A stretch of DNA of 64,000 bases from Sphagnum compactum (lineage: Eukaryota > Bryophyta > Sphagnopsida > Sphagnales): positions 3,348,001 through 3,412,000 of the forward strand of contig OZ234500.1 in assembly GCA_965153455.1 (NCBI GenBank). The letters run 5' to 3'. The position numbers and the translations under genes are program-made. Under the pieces are notes generated by a model, which searched no databases, was not told the origin of the DNA, and saw only the letters and a program-made list of their open reading frames with translations. Numbering within the stretch: the first letter of the stretch is position 1; each line of letters begins with the position of its first letter. This document shows positions 24,546 to 37,485 of this stretch, in pieces.

Positions 24546-24880
24546 ATCATGGGGGAATGAATATATCATAATATCTTGACACCATCAAGATGATACCATT
24601 CACATATGAGTAGGACTAAACTTCCAAACTCTCTCCTAGGAAAATGTGCCTAATTATTCAACTAACAAACTAATGCCTCTTTTCAGTAGGCTACTGATGT
24701 TAGGCCAGTTTAGCTTTTTTTTGACCTTAGTTCCATTCTGGGGTTCTTAGTTCAATTCTGAGTCTAGTTTGTGACCGAACCTAGATTGATCTACTAAAAC
24801 AAGGCATCACAAATAGGCTGGCCTTGCCAATAAGATAAGATGTTGTACATTTACCTATTGTGTCCACACTCTGAACATCA

Positions 24881-25034
24881 CACTATTACAAAATGTGGGT
24901 GCAATTCACTAGTCCCTGTTCACTAGACCAGTGAATTCACTGCTTCTTCACTAGTCCCCCTTTGCTACAACCGGTGAATTCACTCAAAATCCAGTGAAAT
25001 CACTTGGTGTACAGGGACACCTTTTGTTGTAGTG
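24881..25034 (+). mobile_element. CACTA (En/Spm)-type MITE, 154 bp, copy 1
   Basis: The left end reads CACTATTACAAAATGTGGGT. The inverted right end reads CACTACAACAAAAGGTGTCC, the classic CACTA terminus. The inside carries repeated GTGAATTCACT and TTCACTAGTCC words, typical CACTA subterminal repeats. There is no coding capacity. The 3-bp flanks are TCA and CCA, an imperfect target duplication. A related copy lies inverted at 48345-48503. Confidence 0.85.
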
Positions 25035-26534
25035 CCAAAACAATCCGTTTCAATCTAAACAATCTAAACACTTTCACCAAAGAAATCGGATCACCTAATG
25101 TGAAACTGGTTCTAGTAAGGTAAAACTTCCAAAAGTTGGATCCAATGTGATAGTCCAAAGGGGCAGGGCCCAATAAACCATAAAATGGAACATGTGGTGA
25201 GGCTAATATTGGTATTGGACCTAAAACCAGACCAGAACCAAAATTCTATAGCAATCTTCTTCTTTAATTGCAAATCCAGTTCTTTAGGAGTCAATCAATA
25301 CATTGTAAGAGGTAGATACATCCACACACATGGTTTTGGAGTATGTAGTATATCAAACAAACCGAATTCAATTTGGAATGAGGGAGGACCATTAAACAGC
25401 CAAATTGTCACACGTCTATGTTTGACACTAAATTTAGTTTGTCATAAAACTGTCATACCACCAACTCAATCCGGCCATGTGACTCAAATACATCCACACA
25501 CACCAAACTGAACTATTGCAGATAATTTTATAGCCAACGAGCTACATGTTACTAAACCATAACTTGTACTACCTTACCCTAAGGTCAGTTTCGTCATTAA
25601 ATAACCCTCAAAAGAGTGAAATGAAAATTTATGAGAAATATGAAGTTCCCATGTTGGAAATCATCATAATTATCATAGGCTACACTTTGATTAATTTCAC
25701 TACCCATATGCCAATATTATAGTAGATGACGAAGAAATATAGAATTTCAAATTTAAAGAATGAATTCATTTTTGGAAAAAGAGAAATTATTTGTTTTGTC
25801 AATGTGAAAACTAACCCTAGGTTAACGTGGGTTAAAAGCACAACTACTAGTTAAACGCAACTCTAGAGAAGGCATTCCCTAGGGCACATTCTGCATACTA
25901 ACGAGCTTTCTAGTGCAAGACCTAAAGGCGAATTAGGTGCAATAATGAATCCTTGGAGGCCCCGTTGGTTTTTTTTTTGTGCGAATTTTTATCTGAAAAT
26001 TTTCTGAAAAAAGTGAGTACATTGGGCTGCCAATGCTTATTATGCCTCTATTTATTTCTAGTATCATATGTAATTTCCTGTTGCACACATTCGTCGTCAA
26101 CTTATTACCTTTCAAGATCCATCCCCATGTGAAGTTCACGATACCGTTTCTTTTGTGTACTGTTTTGGTATCATCAGGTTGCATGCAACTGGATATGCCT
26201 TACTACTCCATTCTTGGTACCTACTTGCACATTTTTGGAAATATATATCATTTGAATTTTGTACACTCTCGCAGAAAATGATTTTAGTTATACAAAACAA
26301 CAAAGCCTGTACAATAAATGTTTTAAATTTGTGATCAATCTCAAATTATATTATAATTATCAGAATTACTAGGTGTCAGATTATGGACTGTAAAAGTCGC
26401 GTGTTAAAGGCTGAAAAGTTATGGCAGATTCAAGGATGTTTTGGTGTTTTCATGCTCGCATTTAACAGAGTGTATAGGATTGTCACATTTTGGTCATTAT
26501 TACAAGTTGATGATCATTACCAGAAGATTGTCAC
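25035..26534. other. Intergenic DNA without a recognised gene
   Basis: Short frames (for example 25185-25511 plus, 26033-26281 plus) carry no motif I recognise. The right third has more mixed sequence and borders the 238-bp array that follows, so an exon of a decayed gene could hide here, but I cannot define one. Confidence 0.4.
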
Positions 26535-27246
26535 GTAATGTTGTCACGAAAATCACATAATAATCTGCCTCCCCAAATCTTAATGTCTTGTAATTCATAC
26601 TCAGGTGTGTTTTCAAAATGAGCTGAGATCGTCTGAATCCTCCTCCATAACAATTTATACTGGTAGACACATTGAAGTTAAATACCTATATCTATTGAGA
26701 TGCAGATTGCCTTCTCCCCTTCTCCCATAGACCTGTCACGCCACCCACCTCATGAAAGCTTGGAAGCTTAGTAATGTTGTCAGGAAAATCACATAATAAT
26801 CTGCCTCCCCAAATCTTAATGTCTTGTAATTCATACTCAGGTGCGTTTTCAAAATGAGCTGAGATCGTCTGAATCCTCCTCCATAACAATTTATACTGGT
26901 AGACACATTGAAATTAAATACCTGTATATATTGAGATGCAGATTGCCTTCTCTTCCCTTCTCCCATAGACCTGTCACGCCACCCACCTCATGAAAGCTTG
27001 GAAGCTTAGAAATGTTGTCACGAAAATCACATAATAATCTGCCTCCCCAAATCTTAATGTCTTGTAATTCATACTCAGGTGCGTTTTCAAAACGAGCTGA
27101 GATCGTCTGAATCCTCCTCCATAACAATTTATACTGGTAGACACATTGAAATTAAATACCTGTATCTATTGAGATGCAGATTGCCTTCTCTTCCCTTCTC
27201 CCATAGACCTGTCACGCCACCCACCTCATGAAAGCTTGGAAGCTTA
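26535..27246 (-). repeat. Three tandem 236-238-bp units with an exon-like 147-bp core
   Basis: Units start at 26535, 26771 and 27009 and are nearly identical (a handful of substitutions and one 2-base indel), so the amplification is young. On the minus strand each period can be read as a 147-bp segment bounded by TCTACCAG (acceptor-like) and GAG/GTGGGT (donor-like). The complete segments are 26749-26895 and 26987-27133, with truncated ones at both array ends. They are separated by 91 bp. The 147-bp segment is 49 codons without a stop, begins YKLLWRRIQTISAHFEN and ends NITKLPSFHE. I do not recognise the family, and a second frame is also open, so coding status is unproven. Confidence 0.85.
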
Positions 27247-27608
27247 GAAATGTCTATAGCATACCTGTTTCTTGTTTTAGTGTTTTTAATTCTCCACCCA
27301 CCAAGCTGGTCCTACAGCATGCAGGTAGGCAGAATACGGATCCTGAGAAAAGCTACTTACAAGAAACTGGGGACCCACAAAACAAATGATTTCTTACATT
27401 ACATACTCAACAATCGTGCATGCTCTTCAGAGGCGGGTCGTGGGTCCTGGAACAAGGAGAAGGCAGGAACAAGAAACACCCCAGAAAATTCCGCATGCAT
27501 GGAAAATTGAAAAAGAATTATGTCCTTCTTTGATTTTATTTTCAAACTATTATTTTAAGAATATTTTTATTGCATCCATGATACGAATGAGTTGACAAGG
27601 CAACCCAT
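27247..27608. other. Flank of the 238-bp array, no gene recognised
   Basis: A plus-strand frame at 27250-27510 has no known motif. If the 147-bp units are exons, neighbouring exons on the minus strand should lie here, but none can be recognised from sequence. Confidence 0.35.
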
Positions 27609-27793
27609 TTGGTGTTGCATAAAGCCCTAAGATGAGGGCATTCCCAAAAGCAAGGGAATGGGCATCGGGATGAGGTGAGATTGGCGTTCCCCAAAATCAC
27701 TTAGGATGAGGAGGTAGTGCCGCCCCCCCCCCCCCCCCCGCGCCCCTGCATTTTCGGAATGTCTCACATTCATGAGCTTTATGCATCACAAAG
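27609..27793. mobile_element. Foldback MITE with a poly-C core
   Basis: The left end TTTGGTGTTGCATAAAGCCC pairs with the inverted right end CTTTGTGATGCATAAAGCTC. Similarity continues inward over about 50 bases (GGGCATTCCCAAAAGCA against GAGACATTCCGAAAATGCA). The centre holds a run of 17 C (27723-27739) next to CGCGCCCC. There is no coding sequence. I cannot define a clean target duplication, so the superfamily is open. Confidence 0.6.
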
Positions 27794-30700
27794 CACAAGG
27801 TAAAGATTATCATGAACTTAAACATACGGAGATTGCAAGGGTGAGGAGGGTAGGGTTCTTTTCACCTACTCCTTAAGAGTGAGAGGGCCGTAATATCTCT
27901 CCATGAATCATGACTGCAAAACCTGAAATCTTCATAATGAAGTCTTAATATGGCAAAACAAAGATCATGACACCATGGCCACATTTGCCAAAATTAAATC
28001 TGAAAGTAAATTATTTTTAATTAAAAAACTTATGTTAAAAAAATAAAGTCTCTAAATGAATAAGAAGTAAAGGCCAATTTGGAGAGGGAAAAACCAAAAG
28101 GCCAAGGTTGCAAAAGTTTGAGATCATTTTAAAATGCATTAAAAAACACTTTCTTCTTGACACAAAAATACAGGATGTTTTATGCTGAGGAACCCACCCC
28201 TCCTTTGCCCTTGACTTAATTTAGTTGTTAAGTATCCTCTTTGCAACAATTCCTCCACTTTGCTAAGTGAACTTACCTCTCTGAGTATTGATTAATTTTT
28301 CAAACCTTTGAGGAATGAATGGATTTTCGCATTTGATTTTTAACTCATACATGTGTTTCTTCTTATGGGTTTCGTTGGCTGCCTTGTAAATACCATGTAT
28401 TCTCAATTCTGCCTCTTATTAGCATGCAAGGTGATTGCATGGTAAAATACATAGCCTATGTTCTCTGTTACAAAAATTACAAGTAGCCATAAGAAAATTA
28501 TTGAATGAAATGGGTGCAAATATAATGAAATGATCCAAACCCATCTACTTTGTCTTATCCTTATTTTAGAATATGTTTCAAGTATTTTGGAAAAAGAATC
28601 CAATTTCAATATATATATATAGATATATATATATGTTAAGGTTGATATTAAATAATTCTCAAAGACATGTCATTTAAAAACCTTTTCAAGTCTTTTTAGA
28701 AGTCCTTTTACTATTTAAGAGCACTAGTTACAAAAGCTCTAAGTACTTTATATTCATTAGATTTTTTTCAAAAATATTTTCACATGTTCTTGTAATATGT
28801 TAAAATTATTTTTGTTAATACATCAAAAAAATTCAACATTAACTTGATTTATCACTTTGAAATGACAAAGTAATTAACTAAGAATTATTCTTGAAATGAA
28901 TTGTTTGAATGTATTCACATCCAAAGTAATAATATTATTTACTCAATGAATAATATGAGGATGATTTTTCACTTTATTACTATAACTATTGAAAATCACA
29001 TCTTCAAATAGATTTAAATATACTTTTTAAAGATTCATATCTTGAATTGAGATTTTCAATTTTACAAAATGGTTTGCAAATGAAATATTGATTTTTCTTT
29101 ACTTTCAAATTAATGAAAGCTTAGAAAATATTTATGTATTCTCAAATTATGCATATTATAGTCATAATATATCAAACTTCTACAATTATTAATGTAGGTA
29201 TGAACACCATATTCAATAATCAATTTCAAATCTACTTATTAACCTATTTTTATAATACTAAAATTCTTCAAAATTTGTATGTAGTTTATCATAAACTCAA
29301 TGGAAGAACTAATGATTCCATATTTCTACTTATAGAAGGTTTTAATCTACATTCTTTTGTTAATGTTGAAAATTGTCTTTGGGTTTTGGGTAGGATAAAT
29401 TTTTTGGTCTATTTTACCATGCTTGCATCTTGCATCCTATATAACAACTATAGATTTATTTCTCTTTCACATGGAAATGGTTTTTTTTCTATGCAATTGT
29501 TGAATACAATAAACTTTTATAGTTTTTTCATGTTTCAATAAGGTATGGTAGCCTTAGTTCACACCATAAGAATTATGGTGTTATGATTTCATTGTCAATA
29601 TAACGTCACTACCACAAAACCAAGTTTTTATGTTGATTTTTTAATTGATTTTAGTCATATTTTCAATCATATCAAACATGGGACAAAAATGATTTTGATA
29701 AAAACAAAGTAGTCATTTTTGACACAAATCTTACTAACTTGTCTATTTTGATTGAAATGATTAAAAATCTTAATTGATGTGGGAATAATAAATTATTATT
29801 CATTTTTTTAATTTTTTGGATTAAACTTCAAACAAGTTTAAAACACTCTTGCATTAAACCCATGATTCCAACAAAGTTTTATTCTTCATTTTTTTTATGA
29901 TTCAAAAATTTGGGCAAATTTTAAATTATAGCCTAACGAACCCATGACATACGATGATGATGGTATCATGATCACAACATGTTTAGATTAGAATTTAATT
30001 GTTCCTTTTGACTATCGTGCATGATAACCATCATCACAAACTTTGCATCGCACAATTTGATAATGGAAATTGTGTGAAAATCGTTTTTTCATGAGTTTGT
30101 GTTTTTTGCACACAAATGTCATATGTTTTTAAACATGTATGATGCATCAATAAGTAAGATGAAATATTTTCAAGTGATTATATGTGAATAATTATAAACA
30201 TCAAATGAAAACATGACAACCATAATTTATATTCATTTGTTTTAATGGTTTAATTCAAAAATGAATTAAATATTTTAGTCTTATTTTAATATTGCCACAT
30301 CATCAAAAGTATCATTATAGTTGTAATTAATATTTAAAATGATTGATTTTAATCTTATTAATCACATTAATCAAGTTTGACAATTTCAAATGGGCGTCAT
30401 ATACACCATGTGCTTTACATAGTGTCTATTTTGACTAAAATATAGCTAGTCTTTTTAGTCAAAATGGACATACCTAGTTTTGATTCTAATAAAATCAAAC
30501 ATAATTAATCATTTCGAACAAATGAACTTGACTCTATAGTCATCTTAATTTTGAAGCCACTAATTTAAAAACCACGTATTTGTATTAATGAGTGATACAT
30601 GATGGAAGGTAGTGTAATTAGCAAAATTGTGATCTTGTCATTAGGGACACCATCAAGGCAAATTTAATTGACATGATCCCTTTTGATGTTTGCCTTCTTG

Positions 30701-33700
30701 ATGGAAATCATTTGAAAATTGTCAATGTGTTACACACATATTTGTAATGAATGAAAATTGCTCCAAGGCAAGGTTTAATTTCTAATTGTTTATTGTATTG
30801 AAACATTTGATTTAAATACCATATGATTTCACTATGATGAACCATATTGAACAAGGTGCCAATAATTTGTGTTTCAATTACAACAAATCATTCAACCTCT
30901 TATCTTCAAGAAAAATATTTAAAGATTATTTTGCGAACAACCTTCAAACTATGTTTGGAGTTCATTTTTTATCTCATTGATGTTTTTGTTTGGTTTAACA
31001 CATCTTTGTTCCTTATGGGTCTTCATTAACCTCATATCTTGTATTTGCTAATCATGATGATTAAGATTTTGTAATGTTTTGTAAGTGTTGATGGCAACTA
31101 GTAACTTTTGCATATGTTTGATTGCCGAAGGAATTTGTATCAAATAATTATCATGTACCCCATCCAAAAGGGTAATTACTAATCTAGAATCAACAACCTA
31201 TTTGTGTTGTTCATCATTAATGCCATGATTTGCCATGCCCACAATGATTTTTATTACCATGGCCATTGGTTCCCATAAACATTTTCAACACATTTTGTTT
31301 TTCTTCTTATGTAGTTTTTTTCTAATGTTCCACTAAGCTTAAAGGACAAAACATACAGGTGTAAACACAATAAAAGGAGCCATAGGGTGTGTGAAAAAAT
31401 GGTTAAATTATATTTTTTTATCTTTGAAAAATCACAAGGGGAACACAATAAATTGGAATGACAAATTGGAATACTTTCAAAGTTTCAATGTTGAATTTTT
31501 TGATGCAAATTGATGATGTTTCGAGAAGGTTCATTGACAATTGGGGTACCAAAGAGAAATGACCTATTCTAAAGTTTTGCAAAGGACAACTTTGGACTTA
31601 TGTTACATTATCATAGTTGTAATAGATTGTTGTATGTCAATATATAGAATGATGTCTTGTTAATTAATAAAAATAATTTAAAATAATTTGAATATTATGT
31701 AAATGTCATTTTGAGTCTACTAATTATATCAAGTGTCTTAACTACACTTTTTTTAAAAAGTAATCAAAAGGAATGCATAAAGTCATACAATTGATTTCAA
31801 ACTTTTTATGCAACAAAAACATGTCGCCTTCTATGAAAATACATGTTTTACAGGTGAACTTGATGAAAAACCAAATCATAAAAAAGATTCAAAGTTTTGA
31901 AATTTTGAAAGAAACAACTACAAGGCAAATGATTAATTTCTATAACCATTTGGAATAAATAATTACGTTCAATAAGTTCAAAATGTCTAGCTTTAGGTGC
32001 ATTCACATGTGTAAGAAATAATCTTGCCAAAAAACATGTTTGGTTGTCTACTAAAACTCTTTTTGGGATTTTTTTGAAATTTTTTACATTTATGGCTATA
32101 AACTAAAATATTGATACACAATTATGTATGCATGTGAAAAATCACCACCATCACATGAATTCTCTTAAATTGGACTATTCAAAAAAATTCAGTTAAATTT
32201 GTTTCAAATAAATGTATTTTGCAAATTTAAATAGCCAAATAAAAGTTTTAGAATTTTTTTTCCTATTTTTGGAACCCCAACCTTGAATGGACCCAAAAGT
32301 CCTTTGCATATTCAAAAAAGTTGTGGAAATTTTTTTCCCCTTAAACATCATTTTTCATTATCAAATGTGCACCATTCTTGGGAAAATTAATTATCATTGG
32401 GTGGTACCACTAAAAACCACCTAAAAAATTCTTTGAATAATAAAATTGGACAAATAATATTTATGATGCCTTTCCTTTAAATGTTATTACAACTAAAATA
32501 TTATTTATTTTTCATGTTTATCCATTGTATCCCAAAACATATGCCCTAAAGTGTTCAATAAAATAAAAAAGAGTGGGAATTACAAGAAATGTTTTTTCTT
32601 AATTGCAATGGCCCTTTTCATAATTATCACTATTGAACTTTGAAAATTCATAACAAAATTGCACGTACTAAATTAATTATAATATAAAGTGATTGAATAG
32701 AATACTATTGAAGATACCTAAAAAAATATTTCTAAAGAAGATATTTATGAATCTTGAGAATGTTTTTGACAAACATTATTCATTTTTATGTGGTTCAAAG
32801 CATGGGTGCATGATATAAATGGCATACGACCAAAATATAGTCTAAAATAATTATATCTAGCACAAAGTTGACATGAAACTTTATGTTTGGAAACATGTTG
32901 ATATTAAAAAGTGCACAACTACTCTTAAGGAGATGGTTACAATGGATGTCCTTGGAGTGACAAGACTTGAACATTTACCTTGAACAAGTCAACAATTTTA
33001 TAAAAACCTTATGGATGTAGATTTTGGAATAAGATTGGAATATCACTTCATGTATTCAAAAGTATACCATTCTAATGTTTACATCATTGAAAATGTCATC
33101 TTCTGTTACTTTAACATGATAGTAAAGGGGTCTCTCATTTCAATATAAAAATGATGGTTGTCTTTTGTGATATGCACATGTTTTTAGTGTTTTCTAATGA
33201 TATTTTCTACCTTCATATGAATATGTTTCAATCTTTAGTAAATTTAGTCATGACACTAGATGATAAGTATTTTCCATGGGAATAAACAAAGATATCACGT
33301 GACACTTGGTTCTATAATATATTGGCAAGAAAAATTGTATTCCTTGAATGTTATGGTAGTAAGTGCAAGCAAGATAAATTGTACATACTTGTTATTCCAG
33401 TAAAATATACAAAAATAGTTTAAAACCTTTTAGCCTTCTACTAGCACCTTAGAACAATTGAAACTTCCAGCTTTTTTCATTGACATTTCTATCCTTTGTT
33501 TAGCATTTAGGTGTAGGCTAATATGTACCAAATGCAACAATAACCATTATTTAATTTTGTGTACCTAACATTTTTTTATTAAAAAATATAAATTGGAGTT
33601 TTTTTTGTGCAATGTTTTTTTTAATATATTGGTATACATATACTAAAATTTTGAAATCAATCTAATTTTTAAAAACCCTTTGAAAGCACTTTGAAAATCA

Positions 33701-34690
33701 TTATAACTAGTATTTTAAAACAATTATTAAGCCCATAAAACACAATTACACCTTGAAAATAATTGAAATGGCATATTTTGAAAAACAGTTAATCCAAATC
33801 TTAATAATATAATAGTGTAATGAAATGTCTCAAATATTTTAAAGATTTTTAATACTTAGTTTTTTGTAAAACATTTTGAAAGTAACACAAATTAAATAAT
33901 CACTTAAGGGGGTGGGTGTAGCTCATTATAACATAGTTGGACCCACCCAAAACAATTTTTGTCATATTAAATTTTGAACGTGAAATTTTTTGCCAAAAAT
34001 ATTCTCAAAATTATGTTGTTTTTTAGAGGAGTTGAAGATAATTTTAAAATTTTGCTATGAAAACAAAATACATTGAAAAAATAAATTGAGATGAATATTG
34101 AGGTCATTGGGAAGATAAATATTTGTAAAAGAATTTCAAGTACCTGCAAGTATTTCAAATCTACTTTTCAAACTACCACAAATTTCAAGATACAATTCAA
34201 GTATTCATGAGTACTTTGAAAAAATTACATATTATATCAATTTAGCTTTGGAAATCAATGCCAACAATAGTTAAGAAAAAATGTACACAAAAAAATTTAC
34301 ATTATTTCCATAAATGTACACAAAATAATTTATATTAATTTTCCTTTTACTCAAAGATTTTAAATTTCATTTCAATCTACTTTACCATGGTTTCATTTTA
34401 GCAATTAAACTTTTGGAAAAAAATTCCATTCAAAATGGAACAATTGGAACACTTACATTAACTCCATTCGCAATAGGGTGAAAACATAGTCAAAATAGCC
34501 ACCTATGTGGGTGGACATTCCTTAAAATAATAGTTTTGTAGTTTTGAAAAATCACAAGGGGAACATAATAGTTTGGATTTTTTAATTTTTTTCAGAACAA
34601 AATTTATTACTTGCAAATTTTCAATGTTCGAAATATAATGCACATGAAAAGTGCTTTTGCATGTTTAAAACACTTAAACTTTTAAACCTA
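27794..34690. other. Very AT-rich, CG-poor gene desert
   Basis: Nearly 7 kb with no recognisable gene, RNA or mobile element. It contains an AT microsatellite (28606-28636), a 12-bp-arm inverted repeat TTTTGACTAAAA ... TTTTAGTCAAAA near 30430-30470, and long A/T homopolymers. The longest frame (29134-29541 plus, 135 aa, hydrophobic and Asn/Tyr/Phe-rich) is of a length that can arise by chance at this composition and resembles no family I know. Confidence 0.55.
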
Positions 34691-35370
34691 ATAGGCCTAA
34701 GTGGCCTAGGTTAAACTACTTATCGTGTAGGCCTAGGTGGCTTAAACTAGGCTACGTATCTAGTAGGCTTAAGAGGCCTAGGTTAGGTTAGCTACCTACC
34801 TTGTAAGCCTAGGTGGCCTAAACAAAACTACATAGCTAGTAGGCTTGAGTGGCCTAGGTTAGGCTACCTACCTACCTTGTAGGCCTAAGTGGCCTACACT
34901 ATGCATGTATCTACCAAGCAAACCTTGATAACTTAAGTTAAACTATTTACCTAGTAGGCCTAGGTGGCCTAGGCTAGTGACCTAACTAATAGAATAGGTT
35001 ACCTATTTATTAAGCCCAGGTGGCCTATGTTATTTTATACCTAATAGGCCTAGGCTCTGTACCTATAGTAGGCTTAGACTAATAGGTTACTTACATGGCT
35101 AGTAGGTCTACTTAATAAATTTAGGTCACCTAGGATACCTACCTAGTAGGCTTACACTACTTAATTATAAGCTATTTAGTAATCTTAGGTTATGTGCTAA
35201 ATAACTTATTAAATAGGTCTAAACTAAACTACCAACTAGGTTATTACCCAACAAGTAACCTACTAACCTATTAATTATACTAGGCTAGATACGTAGTTTA
35301 CACTTAGTTTAACCTACTAATTATGTTAGGTTAGGTAAGTAGCTTAGGTTTAATAAGTGATCTAAGCCAT
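34691..35370. repeat. TAGGCCTAGGTGGCC satellite with alternating 36/40-bp spacing
   Basis: The word (G/A)TAGGC(C/T)TA(A/G)G(T/A)GGCC recurs at 34691, 34727, 34763, 34803, 34839, 34879 and 34954. The spacings of 36, 36, 40, 36, 40 and 75 give a higher-order period near 76 bp. Units are partly palindromic (CCTAGG). Past 35000 the array degenerates into irregular TAGGTTACCTA words. Related words reappear at 35700-35820. Confidence 0.75.
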
Positions 35371-37284
35371 CAAGTGAGTATGGCTCATTTGATTAAATGT
35401 CAAATCATAATGTCAATTTGACTAAAGGTCAAATTAAGATGGTCAATTTGACTAAACCCTATCCATTCAATATGGCCATTTTGATGGACATTTGTCCATT
35501 TTGACCAAATCTTTGGCTTGACATTTGGTCAAATATGTCACATTAGTCAAATGAATTGGTCGAAATGTGACATGTGTTTTTCATGCCCTGAACCTATAAT
35601 CAAAATGGACATACCTTTTGGTTAATGTGAACATTTTGGTCAAGTTGACCTTTTGAAAAGTTGTGATTTCTTGTAATGTTAGGTGCCATGTGTCAACATC
35701 TAATTAATGTAGGTGGCCTAGGTGGCCTACCTTCTTATCTCCCTAGGTACTTACCTACCCAACCTTTGAGTGTCCAAATTTGAGTGGTTACCTTTCTATT
35801 TACTTACATACCTTTTTAGATACTATTTACCTACCAAATCATGTGTCCAAATTTGATTCGTCATAACGTTGATACATGTCATAAATTATACGGTCATCAA
35901 AATAATTGCATGTGCAACTAGATAGATGCAACTAATCATAGATGTAAAAATGAGTAACTATATAGTATGAATTGTATAACCATATTGTATATATAATTTG
36001 AAAGTACTATTGCATGCAATTGCATGTCAACTACAACTTGTTCAAAGCAAGTACAAAGAATTTTAGTTGCATGTGTAACATGCAATTGAATTTCAATTAC
36101 ACTCACACTGAACACCCCATTCATAAGTTGCTTGCCTTCCTTTATAAAGAAGGTTTCTTATTTCCTACACTTGTGATATTTGATCTTTCTACCAAGATGG
36201 CCTTTTAAGGAGGTTGTTGAGATTTCAAAAACATAGGTTGCAACAACTATTCTTACACCATTGTTTATGAGATTTATTGTTTTCCTCAATGTTTCATCAT
36301 TCCAATTTTCATTCATTATTCTTTCGTAAGGTCAATATTTACATTTCAAAACCTTTCCAATAGTGTATTGGGCGCTTATTTTGAAATAGGTTTATTACTT
36401 GCACTTTTGTCAAAAGATTCAAAACTTTGTAAGACTTTAATTGCCAAGGTGAAAAAATCACTTGGGAACGTTGAGACTCATTCTTTCACATTTGTGAAAG
36501 TGCGTTTAATTCTTAGGACTTTGTCAGCCTATTCTCTTTTTCTTGCTGTAGGCTTGGTTGTGAACTTGAAGGCTAAAGTTGTGACATCTGAAATACATCA
36601 TGACAATTTTGAGGTCGATTACCTTTTTGAACCATAATACGACTATGGGCTAACACAAAACAAAGGTGTGTGACACAAGTTGTTGATTATAGTTACTTTC
36701 ATAATTCTTTTCAGCTTGTAGGCCACTTTTCGTCTTATGAGTTTTCACAATCTTCACATTCCCCTTGATTGGACGATGCTCTATGTGGAGGTGGAGACTC
36801 TAGAAAGAAAAAATGTGCAAGAAAAAAAGATCATTGCCCATTATGCTCTTAAAAAATTCTCAATTCTTGAAGATATGGATAAAAAAATTAATAAACAAAA
36901 ACACACAAAGGATGAAGGGCAACATTAAACATTAACTTAGATAGAAGTAGATTTTCAAAGCACTGACACTTGTAGACATTGGAATTCATTATGCTCAAGT
37001 GTAAGATGTCCTCACAACAACATCTTAGAACCATCCAAAAGATAAACCCTAAGTAGCTAAAGGCCATGCTTAAACTTGAATATCATAAATTCAAATTTTA
37101 ACATAAATCAAATTTAGTTACTACATCCTGAATAGCATTCAGTTCCACTTTGTAATGCACCTCAAATCAAAAGGACTCTTTTTAAAGCACATGGTGCAGT
37201 CATAGGTATCACATTAAGAATATGCTAAAAAAGTCTACTCATTAAAAATGAAGAAATTACCAAAGATAGCACATGGATTTTGGG
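35371..37284. other. Intergenic DNA, mixed low-complexity words
   Basis: 35390-35650 is dense in TTTGACCA/TGGTCAAA words in both orientations. 35700-35830 carries more CTACCTAGGT words. Plus-strand frames at 36368-36637 and 36737-36928 have normal-looking amino-acid composition (Lys/Leu/Val-rich; the second is a charged helix) but no family I recognise. They may be fragments of a decayed gene. Confidence 0.4.
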
Positions 37285-37485
37285 GCCCATTCTAGGTCTT
37301 GCCTGATGGTATCACCAGATTTTCACAATAAGTTCCAACAGGTAGCCCTATACAAAAGGATTCTTAAAATTTTCAGCTATGATATCTGGTCTATTCCCAA
37401 GTTTGGCTAAATCTTCTTCTGGATGATTGCAAGTTCAGTTTCATCACAAAATGGAAAACAAAAATCCCCTGGTTGTGCTAAGGCT
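37285..37485 (-). repeat. Dispersed GGCGATCATCC-family repeat, copy A
   Basis: Read on the minus strand: ATTTTGTGATG, then CAATCATCCAGAAGAAGATTTAGCCAAACTTGG, then CCAGATATC, ending AATCCTTTTGTATAGGGCTACC. The same order is found at 40.2, 45.6, 49.5 and 54.8 kb. No coding capacity and no clear terminal repeats. Confidence 0.65.

Noticed and set aside
29134-29541. 135-residue plus-strand frame in the AT desert
   Set aside because: Hydrophobic, Asn/Tyr/Phe-rich composition follows from AT-richness. A frame this long can occur by chance in 64 kb at this base composition.
33905-33955. tRNA-like start GGGTGTAGCTCA
   Set aside because: No anticodon arm, T-arm or acceptor pairing can be folded downstream.
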